Positions 8,191-16,044 of a stretch of 21,662 nucleotides of DNA are shown here, piece by piece. Each line of letters starts with the position of its first letter. Positions within the stretch are counted from its first letter, which is position 1. Made by a program: the position numbers and the translations under genes. The stretch is from a bacterium (GTDB lineage Bacteria > Campylobacterota > Campylobacteria > Campylobacterales > Sulfurimonadaceae), in NCBI GenBank assembly GCA_018824795.1, contig JAHJFL010000051.1, positions 1 to 21,662 on the forward strand, written 5' to 3'. The notes beneath the pieces were generated by a model, which was given only the letters and a program-made list of their open reading frames with translations, was not told where the DNA came from and searched no databases.

Positions 8191-8949
8191 ATGAACTATT
8201 TTGCTAAAAGAATTATTCCTTGTCTTGATGTTAAAGATGGACGCGTTGTTAAAGGTGTTAATTTTGTCGGGCTTCAAGATGCAGGTGACCCTGTTGAAGT
8301 TGCCCGCAGATACAATGAGGAAGGGGCTGATGAGCTCACTTTTTTAGATATTACAGCTTCAAGCGACAATCGTGACACCATAGTAGATATAGTAGCTCAA
8401 GTAGCCCGTGAGATTTTCATACCGCTCACAGTTGGCGGAGGCATTAGAAAACTCGAAGATATTTACAAGCTTTTAAATGTAGGCTGTGACAAAGTGAGTG
8501 TAAATTCTGCCGCCATTAAACGCCCAGAGCTCATCGATGAAGGCGCAAAACGTTTTGGTTCTCAGTGCATTGTAACTGCCATAGATGTCAAACGCAGCGG
8601 TGACAAATACCATGTCTTTTTAAATGGCGGACGTGTTGATACAGGTCTTGATGCTGTAGAGTGGGCAAAAGAAGTCGTTGACCGTGGCTGTGGAGAGATT
8701 TTACTTACATCCATGGACGCTGATGGAACAAAAGCCGGTTTTGAGCTCAATATTACTGAACAAATTTCACGCGCTGTAAATGTGCCTATTATTGCAAGTG
8801 GTGGAGCAGGGACGATGGAACACATTAAAGAAGCTTTTTTACACGGTGCTGACGCAGCACTTGCCGCGAGCATTTTTCATTATAAAGAAATTGACATTAT
8901 GGACCTCAAACGCTACCTTCATGACAATAATATTCCGGTAAGACTTTAA
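8191..8949 (+). CDS. hisF: Imidazole glycerol phosphate synthase cyclase subunit HisF
   Basis: 252 residues from the ATG at 8191, the standard HisF length. This TIM-barrel subunit uses ammonia delivered by HisH to turn PRFAR into imidazole glycerol phosphate (histidine pathway) plus AICAR (purine pathway). The catalytic aspartate of [14 protein letters not shown] lies near residue 11 and that of TAIDVKRSG near 130; phosphate-binding loops VGGGIR and [10 protein letters not shown] are present. A TTG at 8143 in the same frame would add 16 residues, but it lies inside hairpin 3 of the leader; the ATG has ACGAGG 10 bases upstream and gives the canonical [13 protein letters not shown] start. It is the first gene of an operon with the next three, whose gaps are 2 bp, 2 bp and an overlap. 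No other his genes are nearby, so the pathway is dispersed. Confidence 0.96.
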   Translation: MNYFAKRIIPCLDVKDGRVVKGVNFVGLQDAGDPVEVARRYNEEGADELTFLDITASSDNRDTIVDIVAQVAREIFIPLTVGGGIRKLEDIYKLLNVGCDKVSVNSAAIKRPELIDEGAKRFGSQCIVTAIDVKRSGDKYHVFLNGGRVDTGLDAVEWAKEVVDRGCGEILLTSMDADGTKAGFELNITEQISRAVNVPIIASGGAGTMEHIKEAFLHGADAALAASIFHYKEIDIMDLKRYLHDNNIPVRL

Positions 8950-8951
8950 GC

Positions 8952-9506
8952 ATGATTATCTGTGCCGGTAATAATGAAAACTTTAGTTTTGCACAACCCA
9001 TGGGAGTAGGGCTCATTGAGACTGCCATGAATTTAACACGGCTTTGCCTCTTTGACAAACCCGAATTTTTACTCTTTGTAGGAACTGCAGGAAGTTATGG
9101 TGAAGCAAAAGTATTTGATATTATTGAATCAAAAACAGCTGCTAACATTGAACTTGCGTTTTTAAGTAACGATGCCTATACACCGCTAGACAATGTAGTA
9201 ACAACTAACACGACTAACAAAAAAGATATTGTTATTAACTCTTCTAACTATATATCTACAAACCAAGAGTTAGCTCATAGCTTTTTAAAATTTGGTATAG
9301 GCTGTGAAAATATGGAGTTTTTTGCTGTTTTAAAGATTGCTCAAGAATTCAATATTCCTGCCGGTGGCGTTTTTTGCATAACAAACTATACTAACAAAAC
9401 TGCTCATGAAGATTTCTTAAAAAACCATGAACATGCAAAAGAACTCCTGGAAGTTCATGTAAAAAAACGTATTAAAGAACTAACAGCAAACCGGGAGACT
9501 CTTTAA
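8952..9506 (+). CDS. Short nucleoside phosphorylase/nucleosidase-like protein
   Basis: 184 residues with the PNP/UDP phosphorylase family pattern. [24 protein letters not shown] (about 37-60) matches the GTAGG-type loop and 'VGDIV' strand, and [31 protein letters not shown] (about 118-148) matches the EMEA-helix and catalytic loop. It is about 45 residues shorter at the N-terminus than MTA/SAH nucleosidase, and the catalytic Asp of the ISD loop is replaced by Asn145 (ITN). In trimeric purine nucleoside phosphorylases an Asn at the base-binding site goes with 6-oxopurine specificity, so this could handle inosine or guanosine, or be a divergent non-catalytic relative. It starts 2 bp after hisF and ends 2 bp before rlmN, so it is cotranscribed. 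Substrate unknown. Confidence 0.85.
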   Translation: MIICAGNNENFSFAQPMGVGLIETAMNLTRLCLFDKPEFLLFVGTAGSYGEAKVFDIIESKTAANIELAFLSNDAYTPLDNVVTTNTTNKKDIVINSSNYISTNQELAHSFLKFGIGCENMEFFAVLKIAQEFNIPAGGVFCITNYTNKTAHEDFLKNHEHAKELLEVHVKKRIKELTANRETL

Positions 9507-9508
9507 AT

Positions 9509-10585
9509 ATGAGCACACTAAAACCATCACTTCTTGATTTCACTCAAAAAGAACTCATGGAGCAAATAAAACCATCTTTTAGAGTCAAGCAGATTTTCGG
9601 TTGGCTTTACCATCAATATGCACAAGATTTTGATGAGATGAAAAATATTCCAAAAGTACTCAAAGAAGAACTTGCACAAAAATTTATTGTTAATCCTATG
9701 AAAATCATCCGCAAAGAAATTTCTAGCGATGGAACAATAAAATATCTTTTTGAACTTCAAGACGGTAAAACAGTTGAAGCAGTTTGGCTGAAGATGAAAG
9801 ATGAAATTCGTGATGAGAATGATGAACTTACTCAAGAAGCAAAATACACTATCTGCGTTTCCACACAAGTTGGATGTAAAGTCGGGTGTTCTTTTTGTCT
9901 TACAGCCAAAGGTGGATTTACAAGAGATTTAACTGCTGGAGAAATTGTTGCTCAGGTAGTAAATCTCAAACGCGATAATGACCATAAACATAATAGAAAA
10001 ATAAACATTGTTTATATGGGAATGGGTGAGCCTCTAGATAATCTTGCTAATCTCGCGAAAGCTATAGAGATCTTCCAAGAAGAAGATGGCTTGGCAATCT
10101 CAGGTAAACGCCAAACCGTCTCTACAAGTGGTCTTAGCTCTAAGATAGATAAGCTGGGTGAGATGGACTTGGGTGTACATATTGCAATATCTCTACATGC
10201 TGTTGATGATGAGCTTCGTACAGAGCTTATACCTATGAATAAGGCTCACAACATAAACTCTATTATAGAAGCTGTCAAACGCTTCCCTATAGATACAAGA
10301 AAAAGAGTAATGTTTGAATATCTGGTCATTAAAAATAAAAATGATGATTTGGCCTCTGCTAAAAAGCTTGTCAAGCTCCTTAGTGGTATAAAAGCGAAGG
10401 TGAATCTTATCTTCTTTAACCCATATCCTGGAACTACCTACGAAAGACCGACAAGAGCTGATATGGTTGCGTTTCAAGAATATTTGACTAGCCATGGTCT
10501 GCTTTGTACGATACGTGATTCCAAAGGTATAGATATTAGTGCTGCTTGTGGACAATTAAAAGAAAAAACAGAAGGAGAACTGTAA
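9509..10585 (+). CDS. rlmN: Dual-specificity RNA methyltransferase RlmN
   Basis: 358 residues. A radical-SAM enzyme that methylates C2 of A2503 in 23S rRNA and A37 in several tRNAs, tuning the peptidyl-transferase centre and decoding. The [4Fe-4S] motif CxxxCxxC is C123, C127 and C130 ([10 protein letters not shown]). The methyl-carrying cysteine is in DISAACGQL near residue 347, and MGMGEPL and the N-terminal helical RNA-binding domain ([11 protein letters not shown]) are in place. The ATG at 9509 lies 2 bp after the previous stop. Its stop codon overlaps the start of a 31-residue membrane protein (TAATG). Cfr, a relative methylating C8, is excluded by the housekeeping operon context and typical RlmN motifs, though this rests on sequence impression. 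Confidence 0.95.
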   Translation: MSTLKPSLLDFTQKELMEQIKPSFRVKQIFGWLYHQYAQDFDEMKNIPKVLKEELAQKFIVNPMKIIRKEISSDGTIKYLFELQDGKTVEAVWLKMKDEIRDENDELTQEAKYTICVSTQVGCKVGCSFCLTAKGGFTRDLTAGEIVAQVVNLKRDNDHKHNRKINIVYMGMGEPLDNLANLAKAIEIFQEEDGLAISGKRQTVSTSGLSSKIDKLGEMDLGVHIAISLHAVDDELRTELIPMNKAHNINSIIEAVKRFPIDTRKRVMFEYLVIKNKNDDLASAKKLVKLLSGIKAKVNLIFFNPYPGTTYERPTRADMVAFQEYLTSHGLLCTIRDSKGIDISAACGQLKEKTEGEL

Positions 10586-10680
10586 TGGATTTTACGGAAA
10601 TATTTCAATTGGTATTTTTAGTCGCTGTGTTTGTCGTTGGAGTTGTTGGCTTTATGATAGCCGCTACAAAAAAGGACTAA
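10585..10680 (+). CDS. 31-residue single-pass membrane micro-protein
   Basis: An ORF of 31 codons plus stop. It begins with the ATG that shares its A with the rlmN TAA stop (TAATG) and carries an excellent Shine-Dalgarno, AGGAG at 10573-10577, seven bases upstream. The peptide starts [11 protein letters not shown], continues with about 20 hydrophobic residues (roughly 7-27, rich in V, F, A and G) and ends ATKKD. This gives a single helix with an acidic N-terminus and a basic end, so a small inner-membrane protein whose orientation may follow the positive-inside rule (C-terminus in). Translational coupling with rlmN argues that it is made. No family recognised. Confidence 0.6.
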   Translation: MDFTEIFQLVFLVAVFVVGVVGFMIAATKKD

Positions 10681-10702
10681 CCTCAAAAAGAGCATGAAAG
10701 AA

Positions 10703-10735
10703 GTAGGCGGTCAACACACCAGGGAGACCGTCTAT
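10703..10735 (+). repeat. GC-rich hairpin after the 31-residue ORF
   Basis: AGGCGGTC (10705-10712) pairs with GACCGTCT (10726-10733), extended by T-A and G-U outside, around a 13-base loop AACACACCAGGGA. It stands out as a GC island in very AT-rich DNA, 23 bp after the micro-protein stop. No T-run follows, so it is not a standard terminator; a structured 3' UTR or small RNA is possible. Confidence 0.45.
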
Positions 10736-10849
10736 GAATGTAATCTTACCTTACTTTCCTTATAGAAAAATAATCTCAAAATCTTCCCTTACTAAACTTA
10801 AATAAAATATAACTTTCTAACTTTTTCTTAAATTTACTCAAAGTGGGAA

Positions 10850-10880
10850 GTATTCACACATTGTTCTAAAGTGTGAATAT
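10850..10880. promoter_or_regulatory. Inverted pair of DnaA-box-like sites
   Basis: GTATTCACA (10850-10858) and, inverted, TGTGAATAT (10872-10880, reverse complement ATATTCACA) form a 9-bp inverted repeat around 11 bases. Both carry the TTCAC core known for Campylobacterota DnaA. They could equally be the arms of a hairpin. Confidence 0.4.
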
Positions 10881-11059
10881 TATCACATACGAAGTAGGCT
10901 AAATTTTAAAATTCACTCTTTTTTTAAGAATTTTTTTATATAAATTAAACCTGAATCATAATCCTTTTATCTTCCTTAAAGCCCATAATATAGGCCTTTT
11001 ATAAATTTTATAAACGAATCTTATTAATATAATAAATGAAAAAATGATAGTTGATAAAG

Positions 11060-11068
11060 TTATTCACA
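11060..11068 (+). promoter_or_regulatory. DnaA-box-like TTATTCACA
   Basis: Identical to the two best boxes upstream of dnaA (17963-17971 and 18006-18014). It lies 80 bp from the parS-like palindrome. Confidence 0.45.
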
Positions 11069-11135
11069 TCTAAAAAAATTATTGCTTAATAATCTACTAT
11101 ACTTCTTCAAATATTTCAAATGGAGTTATTGGCGT

Positions 11136-11175
11136 TTTCAGAAAGAATGTTTCACATGAAACATTCTTTCTGAAA
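11136..11175. repeat. 40-bp palindrome with a parS-like core
   Basis: Left arm 11136-11154 and right arm 11157-11175 are exact 19-bp reverse complements around the two bases CA. The central 16 bases (11148-11163, TGTTTCACATGAAACA) differ from the ParB-binding consensus TGTTTCACGTGAAACA at one base of the central CG. A transcript would form a very strong hairpin, but no T-run directly follows on either strand, so terminator is a weaker explanation than ParB site or cruciform. Confidence 0.7.
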
Positions 11176-11190
11176 TAAACTTTCTTTTTT

Positions 11191-12102
11191 TTAAGAATTT
11201 AAAGCTTCAAAACAAATTTTTTCAAAATCTATATTACTTTTGAAATTATAAACATTTCCATAAAGTTCAAATTCTAATTCATTCGCATGAAGAAGTAATC
11301 TAGACGCTCCAGATTTCTCAACTCTAAATTCATCACTTAACTCTTTGTCAAGAAACAAAACAATATCTTCTTCACTTTGACCATAAATTGGATCACCAAC
11401 AATTGGATGTTTCACGTGAAACAAATGAACACGAATTTGATGTTGTCTTCCAGTATGAGGAGAACACTCAAGAAGTGTCATATTAAGTTCTGGAAAATAC
11501 TTTAAAGGTCTAAAGTGTGTTTTAGATTCTTTTCCGCGCTCATCTACTTTTACAACCATTCGAACAATTGCACTTTCATCTTGTGCTCTTAATAGTTTGG
11601 CTTCCACAGTTAACTCTTCTTTAAATTCTCCATGAACTAAAGCCAAATACTTTTTTTTCATATCACGCTCTTGAAACATCATTTTAATGTCTCTCTCACT
11701 CTTTTTGTTTCTCGCACACAAAACAAGCCCACTTGTCTCTTGATCTATTCTATGCGCTATATTTGCATCCATTCCAAACTGAAATTTTAATTCATCTATT
11801 AAAGAGTAGGGTGTCTTTCTATTTTGAGGGTGAATCAATAAACCGCTTGGCTTATCAAAGAGAACGAAATCATCATGAATAGCATGTGGAACTAAACCTT
11901 TAGTTAAGGGCACAAAGTGAATAAATTCAAAATCTCCTTCTATCTCTTGTCCTGCTTTAGTAATAGCAATACCATCAACCAAGAGTCTTCCTTTGGCTAT
12001 TAATCTTTGAGATTCTTTTTGAGTATAGCCTAACTCTTTTATAAGATATAAGAATGCTCGCTGCTTTATAGGAGCATTCATTTTTTTTAAAATAAATGGC
12101 AA
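11191..12102 (-). CDS. RluA-family RNA pseudouridine synthase
   Basis: 303 residues. The family isomerises uridines to pseudouridine in rRNA or tRNA. An N-terminal S4-like RNA-binding domain (about 10-65, with SQRLIAKGRLLVDG) precedes the catalytic domain with HRIDQETSG at 117-125, D120 being the nucleophile; SPHTGRQHQIRVHL and HPIVGDPIYG are conserved RluA/C/D segments. The start is a TTG at 12102, chosen because AAGGA lies seven bases upstream; the ATG at 12081 has no ribosome site and would cut seven residues. Residues L227-H232 are encoded by a perfect parS sequence. It is divergent from purB with 100 bp between. Which uridine it modifies cannot be told from sequence alone, so I give no rlu symbol. 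Confidence 0.92.
   Translation of the reverse strand: MPFILKKMNAPIKQRAFLYLIKELGYTQKESQRLIAKGRLLVDGIAITKAGQEIEGDFEFIHFVPLTKGLVPHAIHDDFVLFDKPSGLLIHPQNRKTPYSLIDELKFQFGMDANIAHRIDQETSGLVLCARNKKSERDIKMMFQERDMKKKYLALVHGEFKEELTVEAKLLRAQDESAIVRMVVKVDERGKESKTHFRPLKYFPELNMTLLECSPHTGRQHQIRVHLFHVKHPIVGDPIYGQSEEDIVLFLDKELSDEFRVEKSGASRLLLHANELEFELYGNVYNFKSNIDFEKICFEALNS
11408..11423. promoter_or_regulatory. Perfect parS (ParB-binding) site inside a gene
   Basis: TGTTTCACGTGAAACA, a 16-bp perfect palindrome identical to the widely conserved chromosomal parS consensus. It lies in the pseudouridine synthase coding sequence, over codons for L227-F-H-V-K-H232, about 6.6 kb from dnaA. Intragenic, origin-proximal parS sites are common in bacteria with ParABS. 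Confidence 0.8.
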
Positions 12103-12175
12103 GGTTTAATCCTTCTTTTACTAAAGATTTTGTAGAATAAGTAACTTTTATATTTTCGAATTTTAACACAAAAAA

Positions 12176-12181
12176 ATTATA
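12176..12181 (-). promoter_or_regulatory. -10 for the pseudouridine synthase gene
   Basis: TATAAT read on the minus strand, followed by an AT-rich leader of roughly 65 nt to the TTG start at 12102. It sits in the 100-bp divergent region shared with purB; the purB promoter is less clear (TAGAAT at 12133-12138 on the plus strand is one option). Confidence 0.4.
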
Positions 12182-12202
12182 TAGTTATCAAAGGGCGTAC
12201 AT

Positions 12203-13531
12203 ATGGTAGATAGATATTCCAGAGAAGAGATGAGTTCTAAATGGACTTACCAGGCAAAATATCAGGCTTGGCTAGATGTGGAAAAAGCAGTTGTCAAAGC
12301 ATGGGCTAAGCTAGGGAAAATTCCGCAGGACGATGCAGATAAAATAGTACAAAACGCAGGCTTCGATATAAAGCGTATAGATGAGATAGAAGCCGTTACG
12401 CGTCATGACCTCATTGCGTTTACAACAAGTGTATCTGAAACTCTCGGGGAAGAGAGTAGATGGTTTCACTATGGTATGACTTCTTCAGACACAGTAGATA
12501 CTGCAGTTGCACTTCAGATGAAAAGTTCACTAGAGTTAATCATTGAAGATGTGAAGATGATTATGGAGTCCATCAAAAAAAGAGCGATGGAACACAAGAT
12601 GACTTTAATGGTTGGACGTTCTCATGGTATTCATGGCGAGCCGATAACATTTGGTCTTGTCTTAGCTGTTTGGTATGACGAGATGGCAAGACATTTAGAA
12701 AACCTTGAACAGACTATGGATGTTATCTGCGTTGGTCAAGTAAGTGGAGCAATGGGTAACTTTGCTCACGCTCCTCTAGAACTTGAAGAACTGACATGTG
12801 AAGAGTTAGGCCTTAAAGCTGCTCCAGCATCTAACCAAGTTATTCAACGTGACAGATATGCAAGACTTGCAACTAGCTTGGCGCTGATGGCTTCTTCTAT
12901 AGAGAAGTTTGCAGTTCAAGTTCGTCACTGGCAAAGAACTGAAGTGTATGAGTGTGAAGAGTATTTTGCAAAAGGACAAAAAGGTTCTTCTGCAATGCCA
13001 CATAAACGCAACCCAATCCTAACAGAAAACATAACTGGTTTGGCGCGTATGATTCGCTCATATGCAATTCCTGCAATGGAAAATGTAGCACTCTGGCATG
13101 AGAGAGATATCTCACACAGTTCGACTGAGCGTTTTTGGTTACCGGATAGTTTTATAACAACTGACTTTATGTTACACCGTATGAATAACGTAATAGCTAA
13201 CCTAACTGTTTACCCAGAAAACATGATGAGAAATCTAAACCTAACAGGCGGACTTGTTTTCTCTCAAAGAGTTTTACTAGAATTACCACTTCAAGGTGTA
13301 AGCCGTGAAGATGCTTACAGAATCGTTCAAAGAAACGCAATGAAAGTTTGGGAAGAGATTCAGCAAGGCAAACCTACAACAAACGCAGAGGGTGAATCGC
13401 TTTATCTCAACCATTTGTTAGCGGATGAAGAACTAAGAGCTTCACTCAGTGAAGAACAAATCCGTGAGTGTTTTAACTATGATTATTACACTAAGAATGT
13501 AGATAACATATTTGCTAGAGTTTTTAAATAA
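12203..13531 (+). CDS. purB: Adenylosuccinate lyase
   Basis: 442 residues. It catalyses two fumarate-releasing steps of purine synthesis: SAICAR to AICAR and adenylosuccinate to AMP. Fumarase/aspartase superfamily, forming a homotetramer. Visible motifs: YGMTSSDTVDT (90-100), GRSHGIHGEPITFG (138-151) with the catalytic histidine region, and the signature loop GSSAMPHKRNP (261-271) carrying the catalytic serine. Length fits the bacterial 430-450-residue type. An AAAGGG lies about seven bases before the ATG. AICAR is also the by-product of HisF, encoded upstream, which is a metabolic link rather than an operon. It is followed, after 53 bp, by the micro-ORF and nrdA. Confidence 0.96.
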   Translation: MVDRYSREEMSSKWTYQAKYQAWLDVEKAVVKAWAKLGKIPQDDADKIVQNAGFDIKRIDEIEAVTRHDLIAFTTSVSETLGEESRWFHYGMTSSDTVDTAVALQMKSSLELIIEDVKMIMESIKKRAMEHKMTLMVGRSHGIHGEPITFGLVLAVWYDEMARHLENLEQTMDVICVGQVSGAMGNFAHAPLELEELTCEELGLKAAPASNQVIQRDRYARLATSLALMASSIEKFAVQVRHWQRTEVYECEEYFAKGQKGSSAMPHKRNPILTENITGLARMIRSYAIPAMENVALWHERDISHSSTERFWLPDSFITTDFMLHRMNNVIANLTVYPENMMRNLNLTGGLVFSQRVLLELPLQGVSREDAYRIVQRNAMKVWEEIQQGKPTTNAEGESLYLNHLLADEELRASLSEEQIRECFNYDYYTKNVDNIFARVFK

Positions 13532-13584
13532 TACAGATTTAATAACCAGCTACTATGATATAAAACAAATATGAAGGACGTAAG

Positions 13585-13677
13585 ATGAAAATAAATTTTT
13601 CACTTGAAATAGATAAAGAAATTTTAAAAGATGTATTTAATTTTATTAAAATAATTTTATGGGGTATGTTTCTATGA
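13585..13677 (+). CDS. 30-residue micro-protein overlapping the nrdA start
   Basis: 30 codons plus stop. A strong ribosome site, AAGGA at 13574-13578, sits six bases before the ATG, and the stop codon TGA overlaps the nrdA ATG (ATGA at 13674-13677). The peptide begins MKINFSLEIDKEI and ends with the hydrophobic/aromatic stretch IKIILWGMFL, a charged N-terminal half followed by a short membrane-seeking helix. Because nrdA itself has only a weak GGGG nine bases upstream, translation of this ORF may deliver ribosomes to nrdA. It may be a real small protein or mainly a leader for coupling. No family recognised. Confidence 0.55.
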   Translation: MKINFSLEIDKEILKDVFNFIKIILWGMFL

Positions 13678-16040
13678 TAACAGTTATAAAAAGAAATGGA
13701 AGAACAGAACAGTTAGACATTACTAAAATCCAAAAGTACACTTCTGCAGCAGTGAAGGATTTGTCAAATGTTTCTCAAAGTGAATTAGAAGTTGATGCGC
13801 AGATTCAATTTCGTGATGGTATAACATCTAAAGAGATACAACAAACGCTGATTAAAACAGCGGTTGACAAGATAGACATAGATGCTCCTAACTGGACGTT
13901 TGTTGCATCGCGTTTGTTTCTCTTTAACCTTTACCACCAGGTAAATGGTTTTACAGGGTATGGTTCACTTCAAACTTATTTTGAGCGTGGAGAGAAAGAA
14001 GGACGTATCCTTTATGGTTTAAAAGAGATGTATGATCTTGATGCATTAGAAAAACATATTAAGCCTGAGCGTGATATGTTATTTAACTATCTTGGTGTAA
14101 AAACTCTTTATGACAGATATCTTATCAAAGATAGAAACTCAGACCCTATAGAGCTTCCTCAGCACATGTTTATGGCAATTGCCATGTTCTTAGCGCAACG
14201 TGAAGAAAAACGCGAAGAGTGGGCTATAAAGATTTATGACATGATATCTTTGTTTGAGGTTATGTTAGCAACTCCAACTCTCTCAAACGCAAGAACAACA
14301 AGACACCAGCTAAGCTCTTGTTACATTGGTTCTACTCCTGACAACATCGAAGGTATCTTTGATGCTTACAAAGAGATGGCAATGCTTTCAAAATTTGGTG
14401 GAGGTATTGGTTGGGACTGGACACAAGTTCGTTCAATGGGCTCTTACATAGATGGACATAAAAACGCAGCCGGCGGAACAGTTCCATTTCTAAAAATAAC
14501 AAACGACATTGCAATTGCAGTTGATCAGTTAGGTACTAGAAAAGGTGCAATAGCGGTTTATCTTGAGCCTTGGCACATAGACATAAATGACTTTTTAGAT
14601 CTTAAGAAAAACTCTGGAGAAGAGCGTCGTCGTGCACATGATTTATTTCCTTCTCTTTGGTTAAATGACTTGTTTATGAAAAGAGTTCAAGAGGACGGTA
14701 TCTGGACACTTTTTGATCCGTACGATTGTGGTGCTTTAGCAGCGGTTCATGGTGAAGAGTTTAACAAAATGTATCTTGAGTTTGAACAAAATGAAGCACT
14801 CATAAAAGAAAAAGTCAAAGCAAAAGTGTTATGGAAAAAAATCCTGACTTCTTACTTTGAAACTGGTTCTCCATTCCTTTGTTTTAAAGACAACGCTAAC
14901 AGAGCTAACCCAAATGATCACTATGGAGTTATTAGAAGCTCAAACCTTTGTACAGAAATTTTTCAAAATACAGAACCAAATCATTACAAAATAAAATTCA
15001 TTTTTGAAAACGGTGATAGTATTAGTTATGAAGAAGATGAGTTAGTAACAGTAGACAGTGGGTTAGTAAAACCTGCTAAAAAAGTTACAGCGCTTGATTC
15101 GCTTGGCGGACTTCCAATTTATGTTGTTGAAAAAGAAAAAGTAGATGGAGCAACTGCAGTTTGTAACCTTGCTTCTATTAACTTGTCTCGCGTAAATTCT
15201 AAAGAAGATATAGATAGAATTGTCCCAATTGCTGTTCGTGCACTTGATAACGTTATAGACCTTAACTTCTACCCTGTAGAAAAAGTAAAACGCACTAACA
15301 TGAGAAGCCGTTCAATTGGACTTGGTGTTATGGGTGAAGCTCAAATGCTAGCCGAGAAAAAAATCATGTGGGGAAGTCAAGAGCACTTCGACAAAATTGA
15401 TGAGATTATGGAATCTGTTAGTTATAACACAATAAATGCCTCTTCAGATATCGCTCTTGAAAAAGGAGCATATCCAGAATTTGCAGGTTCAAAATGGAGC
15501 AGAGGAATTATGCCTCATGACCATGCAACTGCAGAAGTTATCAATCTTGTTGATCGTGGCGGATTATTTGCTTCAACATATGAGTGGGATGAATTACGCA
15601 CAAAAGTAAAACGCCAAGGTATGAGAAATGGTTACTTAATGGCTGTTGCACCTACTAGTTCTATTTCTATCTTAACAGGCACTACACAAGCGATTGAACC
15701 TGTATTTAAACGCAAGTGGTTTGAAGAGAACTTATCTGGACTGATTCCGGTAGTTGTTCCAAATCTCTCACCGGACACTTGGGCTTACTATACACCGGCT
15801 TATGATTTAGACCAAAGAATACTTATTAGAGCTGCTGCGATTCGCCAAAAATGGATAGATCAAGGTCAGAGTTTAAATATCTTCATAACGCTAGATAAAG
15901 CAAGCGGTAAATATCTTAACGACATTTATATGTTAGCTTGGAAGTTAGGTCTCAAATCAACATACTACCTGCGTTCACAATCTCCTGAACTTGCAAGTGA
16001 TGTAGAAGACAGATCTATGGAATGTGTTGGTTGTCAATAG
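13674..16040 (+). CDS. nrdA: Ribonucleoside-diphosphate reductase alpha subunit, class Ia
   Basis: 788 residues from the ATG at 13674; an earlier in-frame ATG (13659, five extra codons) has no ribosome site, while 13674 gives MITVIKRNGR and overlaps the micro-ORF stop. It reduces ribonucleotides to deoxyribonucleotides, with the radical supplied by NrdB. An N-terminal ATP-cone (about 1-90) provides allosteric control. Catalytic residues, numbered from this start: C216 (QLSSCYIG), C426 and E428 (NLCTEI), C497 (AVCNLASINLS), and the C-terminal redox pair in ECVGCQ. About 70 residues separate the second and third cysteines versus about 23 in E. coli; this insertion is typical of Campylobacterota NrdA and is not an intein. 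nrdB is not adjacent. The length of 788 matches my memory of the Helicobacter enzyme. Confidence 0.96.
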   Translation: MITVIKRNGRTEQLDITKIQKYTSAAVKDLSNVSQSELEVDAQIQFRDGITSKEIQQTLIKTAVDKIDIDAPNWTFVASRLFLFNLYHQVNGFTGYGSLQTYFERGEKEGRILYGLKEMYDLDALEKHIKPERDMLFNYLGVKTLYDRYLIKDRNSDPIELPQHMFMAIAMFLAQREEKREEWAIKIYDMISLFEVMLATPTLSNARTTRHQLSSCYIGSTPDNIEGIFDAYKEMAMLSKFGGGIGWDWTQVRSMGSYIDGHKNAAGGTVPFLKITNDIAIAVDQLGTRKGAIAVYLEPWHIDINDFLDLKKNSGEERRRAHDLFPSLWLNDLFMKRVQEDGIWTLFDPYDCGALAAVHGEEFNKMYLEFEQNEALIKEKVKAKVLWKKILTSYFETGSPFLCFKDNANRANPNDHYGVIRSSNLCTEIFQNTEPNHYKIKFIFENGDSISYEEDELVTVDSGLVKPAKKVTALDSLGGLPIYVVEKEKVDGATAVCNLASINLSRVNSKEDIDRIVPIAVRALDNVIDLNFYPVEKVKRTNMRSRSIGLGVMGEAQMLAEKKIMWGSQEHFDKIDEIMESVSYNTINASSDIALEKGAYPEFAGSKWSRGIMPHDHATAEVINLVDRGGLFASTYEWDELRTKVKRQGMRNGYLMAVAPTSSISILTGTTQAIEPVFKRKWFEENLSGLIPVVVPNLSPDTWAYYTPAYDLDQRILIRAAAIRQKWIDQGQSLNIFITLDKASGKYLNDIYMLAWKLGLKSTYYLRSQSPELASDVEDRSMECVGCQ

Positions 16041-16044
16041 GCCG

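Larger units (their letters stand above)
10681..11190. other. 510-bp gene-poor AT-rich region between rlmN operon and pseudouridine synthase
   Basis: No protein gene found: the longest ORFs are about 20 codons without a good ribosome-binding site. It contains a GC-richer hairpin (10703-10735), two inverted TTCAC sequences (10850-10880), a consensus TTATTCACA (11060-11068), the octamer GAGTTATT at 11123-11130 and a 40-bp palindrome with a parS-like core (11136-11175). Both flanking genes point into it, so it receives the 3' ends of two convergent units. Its content fits a chromosomal maintenance locus better than a promoter region. Confidence 0.6.

Noticed and set aside
10694..10765. 23-codon ORF starting MKEVGGQHTRETV after the 31-residue gene
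   Set aside because: Poor ribosome site and low-quality C-terminus; the sequence is better explained by the GC-rich hairpin. Kept in mind only if conserved.
11136..11175. Palindrome as the terminator of the pseudouridine synthase gene
   Set aside because: On the minus strand no T-run follows the right arm; on the plus strand the T-run starts about ten bases later and no clear plus gene ends there. The parS-like core is the more specific feature.
14956..15165. Extra ~50 residues in NrdA as a possible intein or insertion element
   Set aside because: Too short for an intein, no splice-junction residues, and Helicobacter-type NrdA proteins have a similar insertion and the same total length.
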